Made by a program: the position numbers and the translations under genes. From positions 1-64,000 of IMG/VR virus record IMGVR_UViG_3300032050_000037: a stretch of DNA of 64,000 bases; one strand, given 5' to 3'. Positions 25,376 through 32,573 of the stretch are shown here, in pieces. A model generated the notes under the pieces. That model was given only the letters and a program-made list of their open reading frames with translations, was not told the origin of the DNA and searched no databases. Position 1 is the first letter of the stretch, and each line of letters begins with the position of its first letter. This DNA comes from a virus.

Positions 25376-26686
25376 ATGAATATTGAAAAATCTTATTGGT
25401 CCAGCAATGGCGAAAATATCAATTTATCAGTTCCATTCACAAAAGTCAATCGTGAGAAGAGAACTGTATCAGGTTTTGCAACACTAGATAATCTAGATCA
25501 AACTGGTGATGTAGTTACAGCAGAAGCATCGCTTAAAGCGTTTGAGAATTTTCGTGGCAATATTCGTGAGATGCATGGACCAAATGCTGTTGGTAAAATG
25601 GTTTCTTTTAAACCAGAAACATTTTATGATCCAAAAAGCGGAGAATTTTACCATGGAGTATTTGTAGATGCATATATTTCAAAGGGTGCACAAGATACTT
25701 GGGAAAAAGTTCTTGATGGAACACTTTCTGGATTTTCAATAGGCGGAAAGATTATCGAATCAGATAATGAAGTAAATAAGTCAACAGGACAAACAGTAAG
25801 ATTTATCAAAGATTATTCATTGATGGAGCTGTCAGTAGTAGACTCTCCAGCAAATGAACTTTGTAACATATTGTCAATTCAAAAAATGAATGGACAACTT
25901 ATGTTTAAAGGTATTGCAGCAGAAACAAAAGTAGAAAATATTTTTTATTGTGAAGATAGTGATTCTGTATTTATGTCAACAGAATCAACATTTGTATCCC
26001 CAGTAAGTGGCAAAGAAGCAGAACTAATTGGTTGGGTAGAATCAAATGATGTTAATAAAGCTAAAGAAATAGAAAAGATTCTTGCTTCATTCAAGAAGAC
26101 AAGATTAACGTTGCCTGAAACACAAACAATTGCAAAACAGGCAAACGAAGAAGGAGGTAATGAAGTGTCAGAAAACACAGAAACAGTAGCAGTAGAAGAA
26201 ACTGCTCCAGTAGAAGTTTTAGCTCCTGCAGTAGATGCAGTAGTTGAAAAAGCTGTTACAGAAGATGTAGTAGCAGATACTTCTGCCGAAATCGTTGAAA
26301 AAGCAGCAGACGTCTCAGAAGTCGTCGTTGATGAACCTGATTTTGCAAAAATGTTGGGTGATCTAAAGGGCTTTTTCTCAGAAACTCTAAGCAAGGCTTC
26401 TGAAGCAAATGCAGCACAAGTAGCAACTCTTAAAGATACAGTTGAAACTTTTAGCAAGAGCGTAGAAGGCCGAATCTCAGAGTTGGCAGAGCAACACGCA
26501 GAACTCAGCAAGTCTGTTGAGAATATCAAGAACACGATTGATGGCGTACAAAAGCGTGTCGATGCAGTAGAATCAGAGACTGCAATAAAGAAGTCCTCTG
26601 ACCTTGGCGGGTCTCAGGAAGTAAAAATCCAAAAATCAAAATGGAACGGTTCTTTCCTCGGTTCCGTAAACGAACTATTTAAATAA
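25376..26686 (+). CDS. Capsid maturation protease (XkdF-like) fused to scaffold
   Basis: 436 residues. Residues 1-165 resemble the XkdF/HK97 prohead serine protease fold: VNREKRTVSGFATLDNLDQTGDVV, IREMHGPNAVGKM (candidate catalytic His) and DGTLSGFSIGG (candidate Ser), then YSLMELSVVDSPAN. Residues about 265-330 are acidic, Ala/Val-rich, and 330-425 form a long coiled coil typical of scaffolds. A strong internal ribosome site (AAGGAGG, 26151-26157) lies seven bases before an in-frame GTG (26165), so a separate scaffold is probably also made. The gene is directly before the major capsid gene. Confidence 0.85.
   Translation: MNIEKSYWSSNGENINLSVPFTKVNREKRTVSGFATLDNLDQTGDVVTAEASLKAFENFRGNIREMHGPNAVGKMVSFKPETFYDPKSGEFYHGVFVDAYISKGAQDTWEKVLDGTLSGFSIGGKIIESDNEVNKSTGQTVRFIKDYSLMELSVVDSPANELCNILSIQKMNGQLMFKGIAAETKVENIFYCEDSDSVFMSTESTFVSPVSGKEAELIGWVESNDVNKAKEIEKILASFKKTRLTLPETQTIAKQANEEGGNEVSENTETVAVEETAPVEVLAPAVDAVVEKAVTEDVVADTSAEIVEKAADVSEVVVDEPDFAKMLGDLKGFFSETLSKASEANAAQVATLKDTVETFSKSVEGRISELAEQHAELSKSVENIKNTIDGVQKRVDAVESETAIKKSSDLGGSQEVKIQKSKWNGSFLGSVNELFK
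26165..26686 (+). CDS. Scaffolding protein from an internal in-frame start
   Basis: GTG codon 264 of the protease gene is preceded by AAGGAGG at ideal spacing. Initiation here would give 173 residues (MSENTETVAV...), containing only the acidic part and the coiled coil. This is the arrangement known from lambda C/Nu3. The spacing is unlikely to arise by chance in such an AT-rich sequence, though GGAGGT here also encodes Gly-Gly. Inferred, not proven. Confidence 0.6.
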   Translation: MSENTETVAVEETAPVEVLAPAVDAVVEKAVTEDVVADTSAEIVEKAADVSEVVVDEPDFAKMLGDLKGFFSETLSKASEANAAQVATLKDTVETFSKSVEGRISELAEQHAELSKSVENIKNTIDGVQKRVDAVESETAIKKSSDLGGSQEVKIQKSKWNGSFLGSVNELFK

Positions 26687-26707
26687 AGGGTAGGTGAAAT
26701 AAAAATA

Positions 26708-27757
26708 ATGAGCAATGAACTATTAGAAAAAGCAGTTGCTAGTGATACAACAGTAACTGGTACATTTGCTTCAACAACTGGTGGAGAAGGAATCCACACT
26801 GGGTCTGAAAATGGCAACGGTGGTCTTCTAAATCCAGAACAATCAGCACGTTTCCTCGACTATATGTTCGACGCAACCGTAATTGGTAAAGTCGCCCGTA
26901 CAGTTCGCATGAAGGCTGATACAACTGAAATTGATCGCATGGGCGTAGGCGAAAAGCTTATGAAACTTGCAACTGAGGCTGACAACACTGCAGAAAACGC
27001 AGCTGTTACATTCTCAAAGATTTCTCTTTCAACAAAGAAACTACGTCTAGATTGGGAACTTTCAACTGAGTCTCTAGAAGACAATATTGAAGGTCCAGAT
27101 CTAGAAGATCACATTGCCCGCTTGATGGCAACACAAGCAGGTAATGATATTGAAGATGTAATTCTTAACGGAAATACAGCTTTGTCATCTGATGCTCTAT
27201 ATAAGGCATTTGATGGTGTAGTAAAGATCGCAAAGGCAAACGGACACGTTGTAGATGCAGGCGGAGATACAATCTCTCGTGCAGTATTCAATGATGCTCT
27301 AAAGGCGCTTCCACGTAAGTATAAGCAACGCCGTACAGATCTTCGCTTCTTGTCAGGTTCAAACTTGATTCAAGATTATCTATACAATACTTCACAGAAT
27401 ATTCAAAATGTTAACCCACAAGATATTGCTTCTGGCATTATCCGTGGTGAGGTAGCTCCTGTATCTGGCCCAGCTGGATATGTAGCTCCATACGCATTTG
27501 GTATTCCAATTGTTGAAGTTCCATTACTACCAGAAACACAAACTGGTACATACTCAGGAACATCTGGTTCACACGGAGACGTCCACTTGACATTCCCAAA
27601 TAACGTAGTTATTGGTATCAAGCGTGATGTAACTGTTTACCGATTCTTCTGGCCACGTAAGGACTCCATTGAGTACACAATGTATACTCGTGTTGGTGTT
27701 CAAATCGAGCAAGCAGACGCTTGGGTAGTTGTAAAGAACGTTAAGGTTGCTTCTTAA
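26708..27757 (+). CDS. Major capsid protein (HK97 fold)
   Basis: 349 residues. The order of elements matches HK97-like capsid proteins: a flexible N-arm (to about 40), LNPEQSARFLDYMFDATVIGKVARTVRM, the E-loop/spine region STKKLRLDWELSTESLEDN, IARLMATQAGNDIEDVILNG (spine helix), and the domain ending in FGIPIVEVPLLPET and KRDVTVYRFFWPRKDSIEYTMYTRVG. Codon use is richer in G and C than in nearby genes, as expected for the most highly expressed protein. A strong terminator follows. No separate decoration gene is adjacent. Confidence 0.92.
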   Translation: MSNELLEKAVASDTTVTGTFASTTGGEGIHTGSENGNGGLLNPEQSARFLDYMFDATVIGKVARTVRMKADTTEIDRMGVGEKLMKLATEADNTAENAAVTFSKISLSTKKLRLDWELSTESLEDNIEGPDLEDHIARLMATQAGNDIEDVILNGNTALSSDALYKAFDGVVKIAKANGHVVDAGGDTISRAVFNDALKALPRKYKQRRTDLRFLSGSNLIQDYLYNTSQNIQNVNPQDIASGIIRGEVAPVSGPAGYVAPYAFGIPIVEVPLLPETQTGTYSGTSGSHGDVHLTFPNNVVIGIKRDVTVYRFFWPRKDSIEYTMYTRVGVQIEQADAWVVVKNVKVAS

Positions 27758-27778
27758 TTAAGAATTAACCAATTGAAG

Positions 27779-27805
27779 GCCCCCAATTAATTTTGGGGGC
27801 TTTTC
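27779..27805 (+). terminator. Strong terminator after the major capsid gene
   Basis: GCCCCCAA pairs with TTGGGGGC (8 bp) around TTAATT, followed by TTTTCA. Nearly the same hairpin ends the tail tube gene at 31.8 kb. Confidence 0.9.
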
Positions 27806-27820
27806 ATTTAAATTTAGTAA

Positions 27821-27829
27821 TGCTATAAT
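27821..27829 (+). promoter_or_regulatory. Extended -10 promoter for the connector genes
   Basis: TGCTATAAT, followed by a leader of about 20 bases with TAAGGAG before the ATG at 27856. The possible -35 (TTTTCA) lies in the terminator U-run. Confidence 0.55.
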
Positions 27830-27855
27830 TAAATAACTTAGACTAAGGAGAATAT

Positions 27856-28251
27856 ATGTCATTTGAGACATTAAAATTAGCTGAAATTAAAAAAGTAGCC
27901 GAAGACTTTGGCGTAGATATAGAATCAATAAAAAGTAAAAATGATATTATCGCAGCTTTAGCTGAAGAGGGTGTCACATGGGCAATATATGAAAAAACAA
28001 TTAAAGATGTAGCACAAGCATCAGAAGAAATTGAAGTATTACCTAAATTTGATCCAAAGAAAAATCAAGATAAAGATTCAGTCTTGGTTAGAATGGAAAG
28101 AGCAAACTTTAGATACGATACTATGGGATATACTTTTACACAGGAACATCCATTTGTAGCAATGTCAGAAGATCAAGCTCAAGCAATTTTTGATAAGGAG
28201 GAAGGTTTTAGATTAGCCACACCAAAGGAAGCACAAGACTTCTATAACTAA
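27856..28251 (+). CDS. Small head protein with SAP/HeH-like N-terminus
   Basis: 131 residues. Residues 4-45 (TLKLAEIKKVAEDFGVDIESIKSKNDIIAALAEEG) have the helix-extended-helix pattern of SAP/Rho-N domains, often found in phage head-fibre or connector proteins and able to bind nucleic acid. The C-terminal 60 residues are compact (VRMERANFRYDTMGYTFTQEHPFVAM). It lies between the capsid and the first connector gene, so a head-surface or head-completion role is likely. A good TAAGGAG site supports the start. Confidence 0.6.
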   Translation: MSFETLKLAEIKKVAEDFGVDIESIKSKNDIIAALAEEGVTWAIYEKTIKDVAQASEEIEVLPKFDPKKNQDKDSVLVRMERANFRYDTMGYTFTQEHPFVAMSEDQAQAIFDKEEGFRLATPKEAQDFYN

Positions 28252-28265
28252 TTTAAGCCTTTAAA

Positions 28266-29261
28266 ATGGCAGAGATATATAAAGATACAGTTACTCCAGT
28301 AAAAACTAAAATATTTTGGAATAACGAAATAGTTAATGCTGATAACGACGAAGTTACAGCTGAAATTTATGACATAACAAATGATATTTCTATAGATCCG
28401 CCAATTGATCCAGAAGCCATAATTTCTACTATGGATGCAGATAAAGTAGAAAATGATAATGGAACATATCAAATATCATTATCAAGATATTACACAAATA
28501 GAAATAGAAAATTTAAAATTGTATGGCTTTATAATATTGGCGGATTAAATGGAGAGCATTCAACATATCTAGATGTAGTTACTCCATACTGTAGTTTTGC
28601 TGAAGTTATAGATGATTTAGAATTAGGAACAGATCCTTCTGATCCAAAATATAAAACTTATCACGAGTTGTCAATGGCAGAAAAATATGCTCGTAAAATT
28701 ATAGAAGATTATACTGGACAATCATTTTATTTATATAATGATGAAGAGATAATTTATGGTAATAATTCTGACGTATTGCCATTGCCATATAAAATAAATG
28801 AAATATATCAAATATATGCAGATGATATTCTTTTAGTAGATAATTTATCCACACCACCAGTTAATAATTGGGGGTATACTCCAGTAATTTCAGAAACTGG
28901 ATTTGGAATTAGATTAGATAGAACAGAACTTGTTGATAATACTGTATATGTGGCAAACGGAATGATTCCTCCATCAATTAATGATTTGTATACTGGACAA
29001 GCTTTTAGAAAAGGTGTCAGATATAGAGTTGTTGGAAAATATGGATGGGACACAGTACCAGATGAAGTTGAACAAGCAACAATTCAATTAATTGGACACT
29101 ATTTTGGAAAAGACAGAATGTGGGCAGATAGATATTTGAAGAGTGTTTCAACATTTGATTGGGACTTTGAGTATAATGATGCTGTATACAGTGGAACTGG
29201 ATGCGCTTATTCTGATAAATTATTATCTGCTTATGTTTTATCAAATATGGTGCTTATCTAA
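28266..29261 (+). CDS. Head-tail connector protein (adaptor), large form
   Basis: 331 residues. The N-terminal 110 residues are a beta-rich domain (TVTPVKTKIFWNNE, YQISLSRYY). The C-terminal 220 residues contain a helical core typical of gp6-like adaptors: MAEKYARKIIEDYTGQSFY and PDEVEQATIQLIGHYFGKDRMWADRYL. Adaptors bind under the portal ring. The extra N-terminal domain makes this longer than the usual 100-200 residues. It ends in a one-base TAATG overlap with the next gene. Confidence 0.7.
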   Translation: MAEIYKDTVTPVKTKIFWNNEIVNADNDEVTAEIYDITNDISIDPPIDPEAIISTMDADKVENDNGTYQISLSRYYTNRNRKFKIVWLYNIGGLNGEHSTYLDVVTPYCSFAEVIDDLELGTDPSDPKYKTYHELSMAEKYARKIIEDYTGQSFYLYNDEEIIYGNNSDVLPLPYKINEIYQIYADDILLVDNLSTPPVNNWGYTPVISETGFGIRLDRTELVDNTVYVANGMIPPSINDLYTGQAFRKGVRYRVVGKYGWDTVPDEVEQATIQLIGHYFGKDRMWADRYLKSVSTFDWDFEYNDAVYSGTGCAYSDKLLSAYVLSNMVLI

Positions 29262-29689
29262 TGTACGATCTCATGGAAGCTGTGCTATCCATGAAAATGG
29301 ATATATATAAACAATTTGATAAACAAAATGAAGATACTGGTGCAATAGTCAAAGAGTGGAATTATTATAAAACCATAAATTGTCATGCTAAAGGAGTTAT
29401 AACAAACTCTGCTACTACCAGATCTGGCGATAAGCAAATATTTAATAATAAATATACTAACGAACAAATAATTCAAGTAAGAACATCTGAAAAGCTTACT
29501 GCTAGAGAAAAAATTACTAATATTAGAGATGCAGATGAAAATATTATTTGGGTAGAAATAGATTATCCAACAGAGACGCCTACCGTATTCGAGGTAATGG
29601 GAACTACACCAGTAACCGATCCATTTGGATATGTCGTTGCATTTAACTCCACTTTAAAGAGATCGGAGAATCAACAAATTGGAATCTAA
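29261..29689 (+). CDS. Head-closure / connector protein
   Basis: 142 residues, beta-rich: MKMDIYKQFDKQNEDTGAIVKEWNYYKTINCHAKG and IIQVRTSEKLTAREKITNIRDADENIIWVEI fit the small barrel of head-closure proteins (gp16/gp7 type). Its place, second after the major adaptor and before the tail-completion genes, supports this. No motif allows a certain call. Confidence 0.6.
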   Translation: MYDLMEAVLSMKMDIYKQFDKQNEDTGAIVKEWNYYKTINCHAKGVITNSATTRSGDKQIFNNKYTNEQIIQVRTSEKLTAREKITNIRDADENIIWVEIDYPTETPTVFEVMGTTPVTDPFGYVVAFNSTLKRSENQQIGI

Positions 29690-30467
29690 CGTAATGCTAC
29701 TGCAGGCAGCATCTGGACTTGAGAGATTAATGTATAATAAAAATCCTAAAGGGGATATACAGGATAGCAATATTGCTCAAATCTCAGCAGCATTATATTA
29801 TCAAGCAAATGTAGTGGCTAAATTAAGCAATAGCAAAAAATTTAAATCAGCATTTAAAAAAATTATATTTACTCAAATAGATAAAGATTTTGGAGAATAT
29901 ATAGACTCTCAAGCAAGAGCAAAACCAAGATCCCTACATCATGTTTATGAATGGAAAAAATTTGGTAATAAAAATGCTAGATTATTTAAATTAACATTTA
30001 TGGATTCTGAAGGAATTTCATTTAAAATAGATTATCAATTTAAAGCATCCACATCCATGGTTCCAGCACCACAAGGTAGACGTAGACATGTATTTGCAAA
30101 TAAAGCATCTGTGATGGAAGCTGGAATGCCTCTTAAAATTGCTCCACGCCATTCTCAGAGGCTAGTATTTGAATCTAATGGTATTACAGTATACATGCCT
30201 AAAAACGCTTCTGTGACCGTTCAGAGGCCTGGAGGACCTGGTGTTAAAAATCAATTTAAATTACAATATTCTAGATTCTTTAGTAGTGAATTAGTAAATA
30301 ATTCTATTAAAAGATCTGGATTTAAAAATCTATTTAATTCAGAGTCAATGAAGGCTCTTAAAATACCAGCCTCTATTAAAAAAATTCAATATTCATTTTC
30401 TCCAAATACAATTAGGTCAATGGCGGACGCTGCAGTAGAATCATCATTTGGAGGAGTAGTATTATGA
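29679..30467 (+). CDS. Neck / tail-completion protein (HK97 gp10-like position)
   Basis: 262 residues from a TTG (29679) about nine bases after GGAGA; ATG at 29694 is an alternative. A helical N-terminus is followed by a positively charged middle (FKSAFKKIIFTQIDK, ARAKPRSLHHVYEWKKFG) and beta strands. Position after head closure and before the tail terminator is that of the HK97 gp10 family. It is longer than typical members. Assignment rests mainly on gene order. Its stop overlaps the next ATG. Confidence 0.55.
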   Translation: MESNVMLLQAASGLERLMYNKNPKGDIQDSNIAQISAALYYQANVVAKLSNSKKFKSAFKKIIFTQIDKDFGEYIDSQARAKPRSLHHVYEWKKFGNKNARLFKLTFMDSEGISFKIDYQFKASTSMVPAPQGRRRHVFANKASVMEAGMPLKIAPRHSQRLVFESNGITVYMPKNASVTVQRPGGPGVKNQFKLQYSRFFSSELVNNSIKRSGFKNLFNSESMKALKIPASIKKIQYSFSPNTIRSMADAAVESSFGGVVL

Positions 30468-30976
30468 CAGTAAATTATAAATTAGATGCAATGCTAGAAA
30501 TTAGAAAGTTTTTATGGTCTGAACTAGTAGACGCTAATATATTTGATGAGGACGACTATTATAGCGATAATGTCGGAAGCACAATTGTTCCAATAATACC
30601 TGTTCAACAAGCAGCAGAAATGAATCAATTTTTGAGCGGAAAAAAGCATATCATTTACGATAAAATAGGAATGTCTTATGAAGACAACTGGCTGATATGT
30701 TGTGAGCAAATTTTATTTACCATATATTCAACAGACATATCTGAAATAAATGAAATTAGAAACTTCATGACAGATGTATTTAGAAGGATGGACGATTCGG
30801 CTAGAGATATCAATAGATCTGGGTCATTGAACGATAAATTTAAATTCCATAGTATATTTATAGCAGACATATCTCCGACAGAGCCTTCAGAGGAACTACA
30901 AGGATTTTTGTCTACCGATGTAATTATAGAGGCTAAATATTCAAGAATAACAGATTTAAACGGCAGATTCCAGTAG
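30464..30976 (+). CDS. Tail terminator protein (putative)
   Basis: 170 residues, overlapping the previous gene by 4 bases (ATGA). The mix of helices (MLEIRKFLWSELVDA, NEIRNFMTDVFRRMDD) and strands (NWLICCEQILFTIYST) and its position directly before the tail tube match tail terminators, which cap the tube and join it to the head. Identified from gene order and general fold pattern. Confidence 0.55.
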   Translation: MTVNYKLDAMLEIRKFLWSELVDANIFDEDDYYSDNVGSTIVPIIPVQQAAEMNQFLSGKKHIIYDKIGMSYEDNWLICCEQILFTIYSTDISEINEIRNFMTDVFRRMDDSARDINRSGSLNDKFKFHSIFIADISPTEPSEELQGFLSTDVIIEAKYSRITDLNGRFQ

Positions 30977-30977
30977 A

Positions 30978-31006
30978 TTGCTTTAGGTCTTAATATGCCG
31001 TATTAT
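30978..31006 (+). promoter_or_regulatory. Promoter of the tail tube gene
   Basis: TTGCTT (30978-30983), 17-bp spacer, TATTAT (31001-31006). It gives a leader of about 75 bases containing GC-richer inverted segments (AGGCT...AGCCT) and ending in AGGAGG. Confidence 0.45.
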
Positions 31007-31088
31007 AGGCTATGAGGAAAGAAGCCTAGCCAGCTTTGGTTTTTAAAATATATATATATAGTTTAAAACACAGGAGGTAACAAATACT

Positions 31089-31796
31089 ATGGCACAATCC
31101 GTAGGTAATGCTAAAAATATTCTCGTTGGTGCATCTCCGTTGTTCTTGTCAACAATTGACGTAAACGACTCAGATTACATCGCAAACGCAGAAGCAGGTG
31201 TAGCAATTGCTTCAAGTGCTGGAACAGTTGGTGTCCCAGCTTTTGCAACAGGCGTATCTTACACAGATACACTTAATGCAGTAGATCAGGAAGCAGGTAA
31301 GTTTGGATATCGTAACGTTGGTTTTACTAACAACGGTCTTCAAATTACTTATAATCCAACATACGATTCAGTAACTGTAGATCAGTTGCTTGATACAGCT
31401 AAGCTGTTCAAGTCTGCAATGGAAGTTATGATCGCAACAGAAATGTCAGAAGGTACTCTAGAAAACATCGTAGCAGTATTCGGACAACAGGCATCATCAA
31501 TTTCAACAACAGGAACTGGAACATCTAAGAAAGATACATTAGGTTTAGTTGCAGGTGCTCTTGGAGAATCTCCAACAGAGCGTCAACTTATTGCAGTAGG
31601 ATTAGCTCCAACCGCAAATTCAACTGCATCTGAGCGTGTATACTATGCACGTCGAGTTTTGTCTGTACAACAGTCACAATTCTCACTTGCACGTACAACT
31701 CCAACCACATTCCCAGTAACATTCCGTCTTCTTCCAGATGCTAACTACTCTGGCTCAGAATACGGCAAGATTATTGACCGTGTATTGGTAGCATAA
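31089..31796 (+). CDS. Major tail tube protein
   Basis: 235 residues. The gene is isolated between its own promoter with an AGGAGG ribosome site and a strong terminator, with GC-richer codons like the capsid gene, all signs of very high expression. The pattern GVPAFATGVSYTDTLNAVD, RNVGFTNNGLQITYNPTYDSVTVDQL and FSLARTTPTTFPVTFRLLPD fits tail tube subunits. The following pair of frameshifted chaperone genes and the tape measure confirm the position. No sheath gene follows, which supports a non-contractile tail. Confidence 0.85.
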   Translation: MAQSVGNAKNILVGASPLFLSTIDVNDSDYIANAEAGVAIASSAGTVGVPAFATGVSYTDTLNAVDQEAGKFGYRNVGFTNNGLQITYNPTYDSVTVDQLLDTAKLFKSAMEVMIATEMSEGTLENIVAVFGQQASSISTTGTGTSKKDTLGLVAGALGESPTERQLIAVGLAPTANSTASERVYYARRVLSVQQSQFSLARTTPTTFPVTFRLLPDANYSGSEYGKIIDRVLVA

Positions 31797-31820
31797 ATTT
31801 AATTAATTTAAATTGTAGAG

Positions 31821-31846
31821 GCCCCCATTAATTTGGGGGCTTTTCT
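31821..31846 (+). terminator. Strong terminator after the tail tube gene
   Basis: GCCCCCA (31821-31827) pairs with TGGGGGC (31834-31840) around TTAATT, then TTTTCT. Confidence 0.9.
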
Positions 31847-31848
31847 AT

Positions 31849-31877
31849 TTGTAGTGATAATGCCATTATGTTATAAT
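31849..31877 (+). promoter_or_regulatory. Promoter of the tail chaperone / tape-measure operon
   Basis: TTGTAG (31849-31854), 17-bp spacer, TATAAT (31872-31877) with TG extension (TGTTATAAT). A GAGGAGG site follows before the TTG start at 31905. Confidence 0.65.
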
Positions 31878-31904
31878 AATTAAGACAAATCCGAGGAGGA
31901 TAAA

Positions 31905-32243
31905 TTGGCTACAACAGTATACGATGTAGAAGAAATTGAACTACAAAATGGCTCTAAAATTAAGTTAAAGCCTTTAACAATTAAAGCCCTAAGAGAGTTC
32001 ATGCTTGAAATAAAGAAAACTGAAAACTCAAAAACAGAAGATGAAACATTAACAATTCTAACTACAGCATGTGGTATTGCAATTAAATCACAAGTACCAG
32101 AATTGGTAGCAGATAGAGATAAATTAGAAGATGCACTAGATATGCCAACCATTAATCGCATTCTAGAAGTATGTGGTGGAATTAAACTTGACGACCCAAA
32201 CCTTCTAGCGGCAGCGGTTCTGGCTGGGCAGAACTCGATTTAG
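31905..32243 (+). CDS. Tail assembly chaperone, short form (gpG-like)
   Basis: 112 residues from a TTG after GAGGAGG. YDVEEIELQNGSKIKLKPLTIKALREFM and helical segments match tail assembly chaperones that coat the tape-measure protein during tail assembly. The zero frame stops at 32243. About 40 bases earlier lies a slippery heptamer allowing a -1 shift to the frame that continues to 32563. Both forms are normally needed in a fixed ratio. Confidence 0.8.
   Translation: MATTVYDVEEIELQNGSKIKLKPLTIKALREFMLEIKKTENSKTEDETLTILTTACGIAIKSQVPELVADRDKLEDALDMPTINRILEVCGGIKLDDPNLLAAAVLAGQNSI
32195..32201 (+). promoter_or_regulatory. Programmed -1 ribosomal frameshift site
   Basis: C CCA AAC in the zero frame is a canonical X-XXY-YYZ heptamer. 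Six bases later GCGGC (32208-32212) can pair with GCCGC (32243-32247), enclosing an inner hairpin GTTCTG (32217-32222)/CAGAAC (32229-32234). The -1 frame has stops at 32183 and 32189 but is open from 32192 on. Confidence 0.85.
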
Positions 32244-32563
32244 CCGCATTATTAGGAGAGGTTTTTCTTTTAGGTAATTGGAAAAACTACGAAGAACTAG
32301 AAGAAAATCTTTCAATGCCAGAGTTAATACAAACATTTAAGGCAATGCAAAAAACTGAAGATGAAAAAAGAAGATTCTTAGCATCACTTCAAGGTGTTAA
32401 CTTAAATGAAGAAGAACAAACAGAAGGTCCTACATTTGATGATATACGAAGAAAGGCCCTAGGAATAAATGCAAAAGGAGATGATATAGTGTCACTTCAA
32501 GGTCAGTTTGCTTTAGAGGCTGGGTTCGGAATAGGAGCAGGTTTAGGATACTCTAAGGGGTAA
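32201..32563 (+). CDS. Tail assembly chaperone, -1 frameshift extension (gpT-like)
   Basis: After the shift at 32201 the protein gains 120 residues, beginning with a Gly/Ser linker (PSSGSGSG) and then WAELDLAALLGEVFLLGNWKN and LSMPELIQTFKAMQKTEDEKRR. Fused to 99 residues of the short form it gives about 219. The extension recruits the tail tube protein to the tape measure in known phages. An ATG at 32315 could start an 82-aa frame, but the open frame, linker and heptamer favour the fusion. Confidence 0.8.
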   Translation, partial: PSSGSGSGWAELDLAALLGEVFLLGNWKNYEELEENLSMPELIQTFKAMQKTEDEKRRFLASLQGVNLNEEEQTEGPTFDDIRRKALGINAKGDDIVSLQGQFALEAGFGIGAGLGYSKG

Positions 32564-32573
32564 ACTATAATAA

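Noticed and set aside
25945-26535. 196-codon minus-strand open frame
   Set aside because: It is fully antisense to the protease-scaffold gene, Ser/Thr/Val-rich, and mirrors the Ala/Glu/Val codon bias of the sense coding strand.
32315-32563. Separate 82-aa gene starting at ATG 32315
   Set aside because: The frame is open from 32192 and joins the upstream gene by a canonical slippery heptamer, as in known tail chaperones.
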